A stretch of DNA of 32,448 nt from an uncultured Methanobrevibacter sp. (GCA_902774685.1 CACYJH010000029.1:1-32448), one strand, 5' to 3'; numbered from the stretch's first letter, positions 15,077 to 25,092 are shown. Made by a program: numbers and translations. The notes: generated from the letters alone by a model not told the origin.

Positions 15077-17002
15077 TTAAAACTTTTCCAATATCTTACC
15101 ATATACCTTTTTAAGTTCTGGTGGTGAATTGTTATACATTCTTTTTATAATTAGTTCTGGTGTACTTTTTGCCAAGTAATTCATCTTAGGTGTCCTATCC
15201 ACAATCAGATTGTAGTTTTCATCAAGACCTGTAGCTTCGATTCCATCTACACGAATGTCTGTGTACTTCATCAGCTCGTTTGCCATGTGAGTTACAATGA
15301 TTGCAAATGAATTGCTTTCTTCAATCATTTCAATGAAGCTTGAAATGATCTTTACAGCTGCTTCCAATTCTGTGATTCCTTCAAGTTCATCCAATAATAC
15401 CAATTTTTCGCTATCGCTTGTAACGATTGGCATGAATACATTCAGGAATGATTCAAATGCTCCTGCATCCAAGGATCTCTTTTTGGAAAAGTGATAGATC
15501 TCATCCAGCAATTTTATCTTAGCGGATTTTGCAGGTACCGGAAGTCCCATCTGTGCAAGGATAGCTATTTGGCTGATTGTTTCAAGCAATGTGGTTTTAC
15601 CTCCACTGTTTGCTCCAGTCAACAATGCAATGTTCTCTTCTTCATTCAATCGATAGTCAACTCTTTGAATTCCTTCTGCATTGGTTCTTTCCTTTAGGCA
15701 TAAGTTCAGATGCAATGCTTGCTTAAGATCATACTCATTGGTGAATTCAGGTTTGTTCAAATCATAAAGATAAGCAAAGCAGCCCAATGCATATTCATAG
15801 TCAAACTTGATAATGTCACTGACTTCCCTTTCAGCATCTTCCTTGATGGATGCCAATTGTTCTGCAGCAGTAATCTTCTTATCAAAATAATTGTTTTCGG
15901 AATTTGAAAGGATTTCCATCTTCACCCTTTCGACTTCCATGTCATCAATTTCAATCGGATACTTCTTGATGAATGGGTCAAATGCAATCCCACTTTCTGC
16001 CTTAATTGTTTCCTTTGATTTACTTAAAATTTCGTTAAATATTTCTTCTAGTTTTGCAGGTAAAGCATTGTTTAATAAATCGAGAACTTCATCTCCTTCA
16101 AGGTCTATATTTTGAATCCTTTCTTTTAGTTCACGGTCTATATATCTCTTCTCATTATTAACAATTTCATCCAAATCCACTTCTTTGGTTTTATAGGATT
16201 CAAGTTCATCAAGTATTGGACCAAGATCATTAAGGACAGTTTCCTCACCTAATATTCCTTTAATCTTGGAAACTCTTTCAAACAAACTTCTGTTTTCCTT
16301 GAAGTAGTCTAAAATAACTTCAGGTACAAGCTGATAGATTGGAGCATCCTTATTGATCATGATCAAATTAGGCATGTCCCCTAAATCAAGGAATCCTTCA
16401 GTGTAAATGTAATAGATAAGTTCATATCCTCTCAATTCTTCTTGGAAGAATGGGGAATCTGAAGCGGTAAGTATTGTATAATATTTGTTCAATCCCAAAT
16501 CCATAAGATAGTCTGCATCTTCATGGCTTTCCACGAGTATTGCCTTGCTTGCATCATAATTAGGCTTTGATGCCTTAGGCTCATGGAGGTTCTTCATCAG
16601 TTTATCCAAGTCATATAATGGAAGATTGCTTACCTTTTCTTTGGCATTCATTACAAAGTCTAAGCGTTCATTGATGATTTCTTCATCTTTAATAGGAGCA
16701 AGGAGCAATATTCTGTTTTTGGAGTAGGAGGTATTTGAATAGCTTATCACTTTTTCTATGATTTCTTCATAGAGCTGTATGGCCCTTTCACTTTTTAGGA
16801 ATTTTTGAGCAGGATTTCCGATTAATTGATTCATTATCTCGATTGCCTTTCTTTGGCTGATTCCTTCTATGTTTATCAGTCTTTCGAGGTCAAGATTTTC
16901 AATCACCTGATTCAATTCATCTTCTCCTCCCAATTCATTAATGATCTTTTGAGATAATTTATCTCCAATACCCTTAATGTTCTGTAATTGCGCTCCTTCC
17001 AT
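15077..17002 (-). CDS. MutS2-like DNA-binding ATPase (archaeal)
   Basis: 641-aa member of the MutS superfamily. Residues ~6-61 contain two helix-hairpin-helix-like segments ('NIKGIGDKLSQKIINELGG' and 'NIEGISQRKAIEIMNQL'), suited to DNA backbone binding. A long helical lever region follows (~230-440). The ABC-type ATPase is C-terminal: Walker A 'GANSGGKTT' (463-471), Walker B 'LVLLDELEGITE' (535-546) and the switch His in 'IIVTHMANELM' (His572). There is no MutS mismatch-recognition domain and no C-terminal Smr nuclease, so a mismatch repair role is unlikely. MutS2-type proteins act on branched DNA or, in bacteria, collided ribosomes. Start supported by 'gaggtaatc' upstream. Its direct target is unknown. 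Confidence 0.82.
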   Translation of the reverse strand: MEGAQLQNIKGIGDKLSQKIINELGGEDELNQVIENLDLERLINIEGISQRKAIEIMNQLIGNPAQKFLKSERAIQLYEEIIEKVISYSNTSYSKNRILLLAPIKDEEIINERLDFVMNAKEKVSNLPLYDLDKLMKNLHEPKASKPNYDASKAILVESHEDADYLMDLGLNKYYTILTASDSPFFQEELRGYELIYYIYTEGFLDLGDMPNLIMINKDAPIYQLVPEVILDYFKENRSLFERVSKIKGILGEETVLNDLGPILDELESYKTKEVDLDEIVNNEKRYIDRELKERIQNIDLEGDEVLDLLNNALPAKLEEIFNEILSKSKETIKAESGIAFDPFIKKYPIEIDDMEVERVKMEILSNSENNYFDKKITAAEQLASIKEDAEREVSDIIKFDYEYALGCFAYLYDLNKPEFTNEYDLKQALHLNLCLKERTNAEGIQRVDYRLNEEENIALLTGANSGGKTTLLETISQIAILAQMGLPVPAKSAKIKLLDEIYHFSKKRSLDAGAFESFLNVFMPIVTSDSEKLVLLDELEGITELEAAVKIISSFIEMIEESNSFAIIVTHMANELMKYTDIRVDGIEATGLDENYNLIVDRTPKMNYLAKSTPELIIKRMYNNSPPELKKVYGKILEKF

Positions 17003-17191
17003 AAGATTACCTCAATGAGAAATTATAGTTTTTTGTACTGTAATTTTTGTATTTTGTTTATATCTGGTTAATTTTTTTTATTTTATTATTAATTTTTAAA
17101 TCTTTTGATTTTCAATAATTTCAATCCTAATATGATTTGAAAATTGATTTCATTTTGTAAAATTTAATAATTTTGTAAATTTTTTATTTTG

Positions 17192-20100
17192 TTATTTCAA
17201 TCCTTTATCAAAATTGGCTTTTGTCAAATCAGGACAATATTTAGCTATTGTATTTTCTGATTCTCCAGAATCTTGTGCTTTTTCATCAATGATGTCTCGA
17301 TATGCCTTTCCAATATCTGCAATATAATCCAATGGTTTCCATCTTGCATCTATTGAAAAGTTGGAAATTCCTATTGATTTCAAGTAGTCAATCTCATCAA
17401 TCAGACAAAGCTCTTCAGAGTTTAGGATTATTGTCATATCCTCGTTCAAATTGGTTTTGATTGGATAATACTGATTTCTTCTGTTTTTAAGATAGTATTC
17501 ATTTGAATCTATATAATATCCATTATCAAAAGAATCATTGTTTTTCTTTCTTTGCTTTTGGTTGTATTTGTTGATAAGCTTCAATTGCTTTTTGGAAACA
17601 AGTTCCTTTCTTGTTGTCATTGATTCGATATTTCCATGAACCAAGACTTCCAATTCTGGAAGTGCTGTGTCTTTTGAGATTTCCTTATAGTAGTCCTCCA
17701 TAAGATCCTTGATGTTTTTCTTATAGATTTCCGGAGATATGGATAAGGTTTTATAATTTTTCCTCTCCAGCACGGCCTCTATGTTATAGACATTCAATGG
17801 ATAATTTCCATAAAGATTGACATCAAACTTATCTTTTAATGACTCGTCCAATCCAATTAAGCTGGTCATTATGTCAATCTCCAGATTCATTTTCTTGAGG
17901 ATTCCCATAATCTTAATTATGGATTCCTTTGTTTGCTTAGGTGCAATGTCTGGAAGTTTCCAAATTAGCTTATAATCTTGATCTTTAGAGATTTCAATAG
18001 CTTCCTTCAAGAAGTTTACGCAATAACTTATGTTTAAGCCATGTTCCTTGAGAGACTTGTTTTCCAATATTTCCTGACTTATCTCCTCAAAGTCCTTATT
18101 TGGAGGTATTTCCAAATAGATTCTATCAAAAATGGATTTCCTATTGTTAAGTTGTTTTAATATTTCCAAGCTATTGATATATGCTGAAAGTTTATATTCT
18201 TGTTTCTCATCATTTTTTACCTTGGATTTCAAATCAATTTTCCTTCTAAACTCTTCATTTAAGTTATTGATGTTTCTTTCAGCTATTTCCAAATCATCTG
18301 CACTTGGCTTGTAGCTTTCAATTATCTCTTCTTCAAGCTTGTTGAAGAATGTTCTTCTAAGTTCATTGATTTCACTGATTGGAGAAAACAATCTTTTATT
18401 GTTGTTTATTGTAATCTTTTCAATGTAATAAGGCAAATCACCAATTTTCAACAGTTGCTTTTTAATTGTTTCATTGGATATCGGTTTTTTGATAGCTTCT
18501 TCCCAGGCATTTTCTCCCTTGATTTTTAGGGTGATTACTTTGCCGTTATCCAATTTCAGATTTCCTTTCAAGTGAGGATAATTGTCGCTGTCTATGTGGA
18601 AGTAAAGTTCCAATAATGATTTCTTGATGAAGTGCTCCTCTTTCTTGTGAGGAAGGTCTTTCACTTCATTAATCAATGAGTTTTTCTTTGTAAGGTAAAC
18701 CTTTGAGCCTTTTACTAGTGGGAAATTGATTCTTTTGTTTTCCCTAACTCTTTTGATAACCAGAAGCTTTCCTTCAATGTCCTTGTCTTTCTCTCTTTTT
18801 CTCCAATGTCTATCTTTTGAATCCTTTAAGATTGGCTTGGAGGATATGTCGAATCCATAGGTTTGGATGGATCCCTCATTTAGATTATCTTGATTGATTT
18901 CTTTTTTGGCCCTTTTTTCCTTTCTTTTAGCACGTTTATCCTGTTTTGTCTTTAATTTTTTGTTTTCCTTTTTGGATTTTTCATCATTTTTCTGATTGCT
19001 GTCATTATCCAAATAAGGATTATTTTCAATCAGTATTCCGTCTCCCTTTTCTGGGATATGTATAAGATTGTCCTTAAGTAAAATGTGAATCTCTTCAGTT
19101 TGTGGATTGTATCTGTGTATCTTTCCGACATATAACCCTTGGTGTCCCGGCTTTTTCCTGTTCATTATCATAGGATTGTTTTTTGGGATGAGATGCCCTG
19201 TTGTAAATTCTCTATTGAAGACCAATTCCAACTCTTCAAGAGATTCAAGATTCTGCAATTTCTGTTCTCTTTTCAACTTTGCAATGTTCTCCTTATCTTG
19301 AGCCTTTTTCAAATCGGTGCTTCTTCCTTTCTTGCCCTTGCTTTTTCTTTCTAATTCCTTGATGTTCCTGTTCAAAGCTTGGCTTGTCTTGTCATATCTT
19401 AATTTATTGAGCCTTTTCCTATAGTTCTTGACAACGGTTGCAACATAATCATTGCTTCTCATTCTCCCTTCTATCTTTATGCTGTCAACTTCAAGATTGG
19501 CTATTTCATCAAGGTGCTCAAACAATGAGAGGTCTTTTGGAGATAAAAGGTAGTCTCCTTCTGTTTTAGGATTGATTTTCTTGGTTTTATTGATGTTCAA
19601 TTCATACCTTTCCCTACAAGGTTGAGCACAGGTTCCTCTATTTCCGCTTCTTCCACCTTGCATGGAAGAGAGCAGGCAATGTCCTGAATAGCTGTAGCAT
19701 AATGCTCCATGGGCAAATATCTCTATTTCAATACCTAATGAATGTGCATAATCGATAATCTCTTTCAATTCATTCATTTCAGTTTCCCTTGGAAGAACAA
19801 TCCTTTTTATATTATGTTCTGATGCCCATTTGATTCCTTCAATATTGTGGATATTCATTTGGGTTGAGGCATGGATTGTAAGATCTGGAATGTTTTCATT
19901 GATGATTTTTACAAGCCCAATGTCCTGAATGAGAACTGCATCTACACCCATCTTATATAATTCCAAAAGGTAATTAGATACTTTTTCCAATTCACCTTCC
20001 TTGATTAGAATGTTGACGGTAACATAAACCTTAACGTTATGCAAGTGAGCATATTTGACAGCTTCTCTTATTTCTGGAACTGTGAAGTTTTCTGCATATT

Positions 20101-20212
20101 TCCTTGCTCCAAAGTTCTCTCCAGAGAGATAGATGGAATTTGCACCAGACAATATTGCAAGTTTCAAATGTTCTGCAGATCCTACAGGTGCCAGTAATTC
20201 AGGTAATTTCAT
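17192..20212 (-). CDS. RlhA-like peptidase U32 family protein with Lys-rich insertions
   Basis: 1006-aa member of the U32 family, whose characterised members (RlhA, TrhP, UbiU/V) are Fe-S-dependent hydroxylases of RNA or quinone precursors rather than proteases. The N-terminal core 'LPELLAPVGSAEHLKLAI' leads to 'ALCYSYSGHCLLSSMQGG' and 'RSGNRGTCAQPCR' with Cys172, Cys179, Cys195 and Cys199. A later long domain resembles the DUF3656 part of RlhA, and the C-terminus repeats U32 features ('LEVLVHGNIESMTTRKEL', 'LCLIDEIDYLKSIGI'). Two very basic, low-complexity segments (~269-325 and ~398-478) are absent from the paralogue next door and explain most of its extra length. Start is backed by 'cgagga'. 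An RNA-hydroxylating role is inferred. Confidence 0.85.
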   Translation of the reverse strand: MKLPELLAPVGSAEHLKLAILSGANSIYLSGENFGARKYAENFTVPEIREAVKYAHLHNVKVYVTVNILIKEGELEKVSNYLLELYKMGVDAVLIQDIGLVKIINENIPDLTIHASTQMNIHNIEGIKWASEHNIKRIVLPRETEMNELKEIIDYAHSLGIEIEIFAHGALCYSYSGHCLLSSMQGGRSGNRGTCAQPCRERYELNINKTKKINPKTEGDYLLSPKDLSLFEHLDEIANLEVDSIKIEGRMRSNDYVATVVKNYRKRLNKLRYDKTSQALNRNIKELERKSKGKKGRSTDLKKAQDKENIAKLKREQKLQNLESLEELELVFNREFTTGHLIPKNNPMIMNRKKPGHQGLYVGKIHRYNPQTEEIHILLKDNLIHIPEKGDGILIENNPYLDNDSNQKNDEKSKKENKKLKTKQDKRAKRKEKRAKKEINQDNLNEGSIQTYGFDISSKPILKDSKDRHWRKREKDKDIEGKLLVIKRVRENKRINFPLVKGSKVYLTKKNSLINEVKDLPHKKEEHFIKKSLLELYFHIDSDNYPHLKGNLKLDNGKVITLKIKGENAWEEAIKKPISNETIKKQLLKIGDLPYYIEKITINNNKRLFSPISEINELRRTFFNKLEEEIIESYKPSADDLEIAERNINNLNEEFRRKIDLKSKVKNDEKQEYKLSAYINSLEILKQLNNRKSIFDRIYLEIPPNKDFEEISQEILENKSLKEHGLNISYCVNFLKEAIEISKDQDYKLIWKLPDIAPKQTKESIIKIMGILKKMNLEIDIMTSLIGLDESLKDKFDVNLYGNYPLNVYNIEAVLERKNYKTLSISPEIYKKNIKDLMEDYYKEISKDTALPELEVLVHGNIESMTTRKELVSKKQLKLINKYNQKQRKKNNDSFDNGYYIDSNEYYLKNRRNQYYPIKTNLNEDMTIILNSEELCLIDEIDYLKSIGISNFSIDARWKPLDYIADIGKAYRDIIDEKAQDSGESENTIAKYCPDLTKANFDKGLK

Positions 20213-20289
20213 TGTTTTTTCCTCGTATAAATATGATAATAATTAAATATTCCAAGTGTAAATTTCTAATAATCAATATCCATAATAGC

Positions 20290-22763
20290 TTAACATGATT
20301 TTTCATGAAGTCTTCCATTGATGAAGTTTCCTTTATTCAATCTTGATAATGTAATGTTTTTGATTTGCTCTTTAAGCAGGTTCAAGTCATAAGTGTTGTC
20401 TTCTTTTAATGCTTGTGAGTAAAGTGAAACGATTGTAGAACTGTATTGCGGAGAGGAGAATCTGCAATCTATTATGCAGGAGTTTACTCCAGTGTCCTTA
20501 ATCAATTCCACCTCATCTATTAGACATAAACAGTCCTTATTGATGAAATGACTGTGCATATTGTAATCAAACACCACTTTATATTTGAATTTCTGCTCAT
20601 AACTTCAAGGTTTCCTTGGATGATTATGTTTAAGTCCACATCCTCATTTCCTTTGATGAATTGGTATTTGCTGACTAATTCCTTGATTTCTGTATGTGAC
20701 AATTCAGAGGATAGGATTATGCTTTTAAAGCCAGCATCAGATAGGTTTTTGACATTATAACTATTCCAGACATTTAAGTTATGGTTTCCATAAACCTTAT
20801 TTTTAAAGCTTTTAGCTATTCCTGGAGTGTCATACATTATTGGAATTCTCATTCCTTCTTCTTCCAACTCCTCTATGATAGCACTGATTCTTTCTATTTC
20901 CTCATCACTGACGAATGATGAAAGGACCAAGACCAATTTGTCGTCCACATTTTCCTTGCCCTTATATACAATGGAATAAGCCTCTTTCAACAAATCCTTG
21001 ATGTTATTGAAGTATTCCTCTTGGCCATAGTATGAAAATGAAGGATCAAAGAAATATTTGTGAATCGGCAATTTGGATGTCATTTTAATAAGTTCCAAAT
21101 TGTCTGCAAATATTGAAAGATTAAGCTTCTCATTTCTAACTGGAATGTCTGTATAGGATTTATATTCCTTGACGAATTGGCTGATGCGTTTATTGGTTGC
21201 TCTTACTTCCTTTTTGTCAGGCTTATAATAGTTCAACAATAATTCGGTTGCCTTGTCAAGAATGGTTCTTCTTATTTTATTCAGCTTTCCAATTGGAACA
21301 AAGCTGTTTTCAGGCATGCCGTTTATTGTTAAATTGTTAATGTAAAATGATGTTGAGCCGGTTTTAAGCATTTGCTTTTCAATGTCTTCAATGCTTACAG
21401 GTCTTTTTTGTGCAGGTTCGAATTTGGTTTGGGAAATGTATCTGAAACTGAATTCCTCTTCTTTGTTTTCGTTGTTTATTCCCTTTTCAACAATCTTGAA
21501 TTTAGCATTGATGTTAAGTCTTAAATCTTCAGTCCATTTGATGTCCAAGTCTAATGGAATGTTTTGCTTAATTGTTTCGCTTTTGAATTTCTTAAGGTTG
21601 TCATGAGTTGATTTGGAATAGCTTAAGAGAACCTTGTCCCCTTCACGGACATTTCTTGTTGTTTCAAGCTTTATGTATTCGTCAGTCTGTTCCTTGATGT
21701 TGTCGATGTAGATTCCTTTGATCTTATCCTTGTATTTGAATCCGATTCCATCACCGATGTCAAGGTTTATCTTGAATTCCTCATTTTCCTTAGCTATTGT
21801 AATTAAATCTCCTTTCTTTTCTGTGATTCTACCAATGTAAACTCCTTCGTGGCCTGAACTTTCTCTTCCTAAAACCTGTCCTGGCTTTTGATTTAGGATG
21901 TAGCCGTCTGTAAATTGCCTATTGAATACAAGGCTCAAATCCTTTTCATAATCTCCTTCATCGCCGTCAATCAAATGTCTGTATGCATTTGTGATTGTTC
22001 CTACATAATCTGCAGATTTCATACGTCCTTCCAATTTAAGTGAAAAGACTCCTGCATCTTCTATTTTGTCCAATCCTTTGTATACTGCAAGATCGTGAGT
22101 TGACAATAGGTAACCGTTTCCAACATTGTAGTTTTTATATTTCAATTTGTATTGCTTACGGCACGGTTGTGCACATGCCCCTCTGTTTCCACTACGTCCG
22201 CTGTTGTATGATGAGATGTAGCAGTTTCCGCTGAAACAGTAACAAAGAGCCCCATGTCCGAATGCTTCAAGTTCCATAGTGATATTGGATTCCTGCATCT
22301 TTTTGGACATTTCAGCTATTTTATCCACACTTATTTCACGTGGCAACACTATTCTGGAGATGTTGTTTTCCACAGCCCATAAAATACAATCATAATCGCT
22401 TAATGTCATTTGTGTGGAAGCATGAACTTCAAGACCTGGAATGAGATTTTTTATAAGTTCAATAATTCCCAAATCCTGTACAATAACCGCATCAACTCCT
22501 ACTTTGTATAAGTAGAATAGGTATTTGACAACATCTACGACTTCAAAGTTGTTTATCAAGGTGTTTACGGTTACATGTATCTTTGCTCCATTCAAGTGAG
22601 CATATTCCACACTTTTTTCTATCTCTTCTAGAGTGAAGTTTTTGGCAAATGCCCTTGCTCCAAACCTTTCTCCAGATATGTATACAGCATCAGCTCCTGC
22701 ATTGATTGCTGTAACCAATATGTCATAATCTCCTGCAGGTGCTAATAATTCAGGTAATGTCAT
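20290..22763 (-). pseudogene. RlhA-like peptidase U32 family protein, interrupted by a 3' frameshift
   Basis: Second U32 paralogue, starting with 'LPELLAPAGDYDILVTAI' and carrying 'HGALCYCFSGNCYISSYNSG' and 'RSGNRGACAQPCR' (Cys174, Cys176, Cys181, Cys197, Cys201). The first frame stops at 20520 after 747 aa, just past 'QGNLEVMSRNS'. The expected C-terminus continues in another frame: 'VVFDYNMHSHFINKDCLCLI' and 'DEVELIKDTGVN', to a stop at 20290, matching 'ILNSEELCLIDEIDYLKSIG' in the neighbour. Adding one A to the AAA at 20584-20586 restores one reading frame ('RNSKYKVVFDYN'). Either a real mutation, a sequencing error or phase variation is possible. The truncated product keeps the Fe-S motif. 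'aaggag' supports the start. Confidence 0.85.
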
Positions 22764-22858
22764 TAAGTAATCTCCTTATAATTTTGATTTTTTATGATTG
22801 TATTTTTATAATTAAACTGATTTTTTTTTTAATGATAATTGTGATTTATTTAATAAAT

Positions 22859-22906
22859 CTATTAAAATAATCTACTATTAAAATAATCTACTATTAAAAT
22901 AATCTA
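22859..22906. repeat. 16-bp tandem repeat, 3 copies (ctattaaaataatcta)
   Basis: Three exact copies of 'ctattaaaataatcta' followed by a degenerate partial copy ('actattaataaatt'), in the divergent spacer before tmk. Confidence 0.9.
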
Positions 22907-23036
22907 ACTATTAATAAATTTGTTAATTTTATTATATACATATTTTTAATATTATAATCTTTATATTATAGTAAATTTATTGATATATAGTATATTTATT
23001 GTTGTGATAGCTTATGAAAACTAATAAAATTCAATA

Positions 23037-23049
23037 GAATTATATATTT
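23037..23049 (+). promoter_or_regulatory. TATA box for leaderless tmk
   Basis: 'gaattatatattt' is centred about 26 bases before the tmk ATG. Archaeal transcription starts ~25 bases downstream of the TATA centre, so the mRNA should begin at or within a few bases of the start codon. No ribosome binding site lies between them, which fits a leaderless message. Confidence 0.55.
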
Positions 23050-23069
23050 TTAAAAATAAATTCTATTCT

Positions 23070-23660
23070 ATGTATATTGTATTGGAAGGAATAGATGGTG
23101 CTGGTAAATCAACCCAGATTAAAATGTTAAAGGAATGGCTGGAAGATAACGGTTTTAATGTTGAAACTATTGTAGAACCTACTGATTTTGAAATTGGAGC
23201 GCTAATCAGAGAGTTGCTCACTCGAAGTGATGCCGAATCAGATTCCATGCAAAAAACATTTGGGTTGCTATTTGCTGCTGATAGGCTTATGCTAATGGAT
23301 AAGATTGAAAGATTGGAAAATGAAAATACTGTAGTTATCAGTGACAGATCTTTCTATTCAAGTTTGGCTTATCAGAACCCTCAAGATTGGATTAAAGAGT
23401 TAAATAAGTATGCTAAGATTCCAGATTTGGTTTTGCTCTTGGATTTGGATGTCAAGAAATCCGTTGAAAGATGTGATGGAACTGATGAATTCGAAAATGA
23501 AGAGTTCCTCACTGGAGTAAAACAGAATTATTTGGATTTGGCAAAATCCAATGACAACTTTAAGATAATCGATGCAAATAATGGTCCTAATAAAGTCTCT
23601 TCTGATATTAAAAAAGCAGTTGCACCATTATTTGATATTTGCAAGGATTGTATTTTATAA
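23070..23660 (+). CDS. tmk: Thymidylate kinase
   Basis: Phosphorylates dTMP to dTDP with ATP. P-loop 'EGIDGAGKST' (residues 6-15), the 'VEPTD' substrate-contact motif (35-39), the DR-type motif 'ISDRSFYSSLAYQ' (90-102), and 'LVLLLDLDVKKSVER' toward the C-terminus define the family; 196 aa is the standard length. It has no Shine-Dalgarno-like site, consistent with a leaderless transcript. A T-run at 23716-23725 after the stop may terminate transcription. It is convergent with the small gene that follows tyrS. Confidence 0.93.
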   Translation: MYIVLEGIDGAGKSTQIKMLKEWLEDNGFNVETIVEPTDFEIGALIRELLTRSDAESDSMQKTFGLLFAADRLMLMDKIERLENENTVVISDRSFYSSLAYQNPQDWIKELNKYAKIPDLVLLLDLDVKKSVERCDGTDEFENEEFLTGVKQNYLDLAKSNDNFKIIDANNGPNKVSSDIKKAVAPLFDICKDCIL

Positions 23661-23784
23661 TCTAAAAATAGAAAATTTAAGTTAATTATTAAATCATTTT
23701 TTAAATTTCACTAATTTTTTTTTTAAAATAAGGAATAAATTAAAGTAAATATAAAGTAAAGATAAAAAAGATAGTAAAATTAGA

Positions 23785-23994
23785 TTATCTTTTATCTAAT
23801 TCATCTAATCTTTCTTTCATTACTTTTACAATGTAATCTTGTGCTTTTTCAAGCTCTTCTTTTGTACCTTGGAGTTTTGGTCCAAATTCGGTTTGCTTAA
23901 GTTCAACATCGAACTGTTCAATTACATGAGCAAGCATTTGTTCTCCAATTCCATTGGTAAGTTTCATTTCATATACTGTTGGTTCTTCTTCCAT
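23785..23994 (-). CDS. Small conserved-looking protein downstream of tyrS
   Basis: 69-aa acidic/charged protein ('MEEEPTVYEMKLTNGIGEQM', ending 'KAQDYIVKVMKERLDELDKR'). Predicted helix-rich with a C-terminal amphipathic helix; no signal peptide, no cysteines. It starts 53 bases after tyrS on the same strand with 'gaggga' as ribosome binding site, so it is probably the last gene of the mcm-aIF2-beta-nmd3-tyrS group. I do not recognise the family. Functional linkage to translation is only an inference from position. Confidence 0.7.
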   Translation of the reverse strand: MEEEPTVYEMKLTNGIGEQMLAHVIEQFDVELKQTEFGPKLQGTKEELEKAQDYIVKVMKERLDELDKR

Positions 23995-24046
23995 TCTATC
24001 CCTCTTTTTAATCTTTTTTTAAAAATTAATAATTATAATCATTCAA

Positions 24047-25012
24047 CTATTCCTGTGATTCCATAAAGTCTCTAACTGGCTTTAAGAAATCAATTAAGTA
24101 TTGTGTAATTGCATTTTTCAAGTCCATTGGATGCAAGTTCTCTTCACTGTACATTTTGTATAATTCATCTTTAGTGAGTTCTAAGTTTCCACCAAATTTC
24201 TCAGGTCTTTCTATAAGCAAAGTGTCTTGCTGTGAGAAAACAAAGTGATCTGCAATTTCCAAAATAGGGTTTCCTTCAGTTTCACCCATTGGGCAGTAGC
24301 TTTTCTTGATTTTATCCTTGATTGTCTTTTCATCATCGTCAACAGCGATGTAGTTTCCTTTGCTTGAGGACATCTTGTCATCCCCGTCAAGACCATGAAT
24401 CAAAGGAGTGTGAATACAGACAGGTGCTTCTTTTCCTATTCTAGGTAAGTTTTCCCTTGCCAACATTTGGATTTTTCTCTGTTCCATACCACCTAATGCA
24501 ATATCAACTTCCAAAGCGGACATGTCTGCGGTTTGCATCAATGGATAAACTACGCTAGCCACTTTTGGATTGTCGTCATGTCTGCTGACTTGATCCATAC
24601 TTCTTTTTGCCCTTTTCAAGGTGGTTAAAGTAGCTAATTGATAAACGTCATTGGTATATTCGCTTCCAGTTTGGAAAGATGAACCTAAAACGTATTCAGT
24701 GTCATCAGAGAGTCCTAATCCTTGGAAGCATCTTTTATTGTATTCTGCAGTTTCAGCTATTTCTTCCACAGTTCCTTTTCCATTCAAGAAAGCATGATAA
24801 TCTGCAAGCAAGATTTTGATTTTAAATCCTAAATCCTGCAATTGTTTAAGTTTCATGATTGTTACTGCATGACCTAAATGAATTTTTCCAGAAGGTTCAT
24901 ATCCAGTATAAGCAATAGGATGCTCTTTTTCAAGTTTTTCTTTCAATTCATCTACATCAATGATTTCTAAAGTTCCTTCTTGAATTAATTCAATTTTTTC
25001 TTCAATGTTCAT
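24047..25012 (-). CDS. tyrS: Tyrosyl-tRNA synthetase (archaeal type)
   Basis: Class I aminoacyl-tRNA synthetase charging tRNA-Tyr. '[20 protein letters not shown]' (34-53) contains the HIGH motif as HLGH (45-48) and the archaeal/eukaryotic 'GxEPSG'. '[20 protein letters not shown]' carries tyrosine-site residues, and 'DKMSSSKGN' (212-220) is the KMSKS loop. At 321 aa, with no C-terminal S4 domain, it is the short archaeal form. 'gtgattac' precedes the ATG. It lies downstream of the nmd3-like gene, separated by a 26-bp tandem repeat. Confidence 0.95.
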   Translation of the reverse strand: MNIEEKIELIQEGTLEIIDVDELKEKLEKEHPIAYTGYEPSGKIHLGHAVTIMKLKQLQDLGFKIKILLADYHAFLNGKGTVEEIAETAEYNKRCFQGLGLSDDTEYVLGSSFQTGSEYTNDVYQLATLTTLKRAKRSMDQVSRHDDNPKVASVVYPLMQTADMSALEVDIALGGMEQRKIQMLARENLPRIGKEAPVCIHTPLIHGLDGDDKMSSSKGNYIAVDDDEKTIKDKIKKSYCPMGETEGNPILEIADHFVFSQQDTLLIERPEKFGGNLELTKDELYKMYSEENLHPMDLKNAITQYLIDFLKPVRDFMESQE

Positions 25013-25040
25013 GTAATCACACTTTTGTTTTTGTAATTGG

Positions 25041-25092
25041 TTATAATAATTGGTTATTGTAGTTAGTTATAATAATTGGTTATTGTAGTTAG
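25041..25092. repeat. 26-bp tandem repeat, two exact copies plus partial
   Basis: Copies 25041-25066 and 25067-25092 are identical, each reading 'ttataataattggttattg' then 'tagttag'; a decayed third copy follows to ~25107. It sits between the nmd3-like gene and tyrS. Confidence 0.9.

Larger units (their letters stand above)
22764..23069. other. AT-rich spacer between divergent U32 and tmk genes
   Basis: About 306 bases holding promoters in both directions. It contains the 16-bp tandem array (22859-22906) and the tmk TATA box (23037-23049). No conserved open frame is visible. Confidence 0.6.

Noticed and set aside
20570..20600. Programmed ribosomal frameshift in the U32 gene
   Set aside because: There is no classical slippery heptamer or downstream stem, and the intact paralogue needs none; a one-base deletion is simpler.
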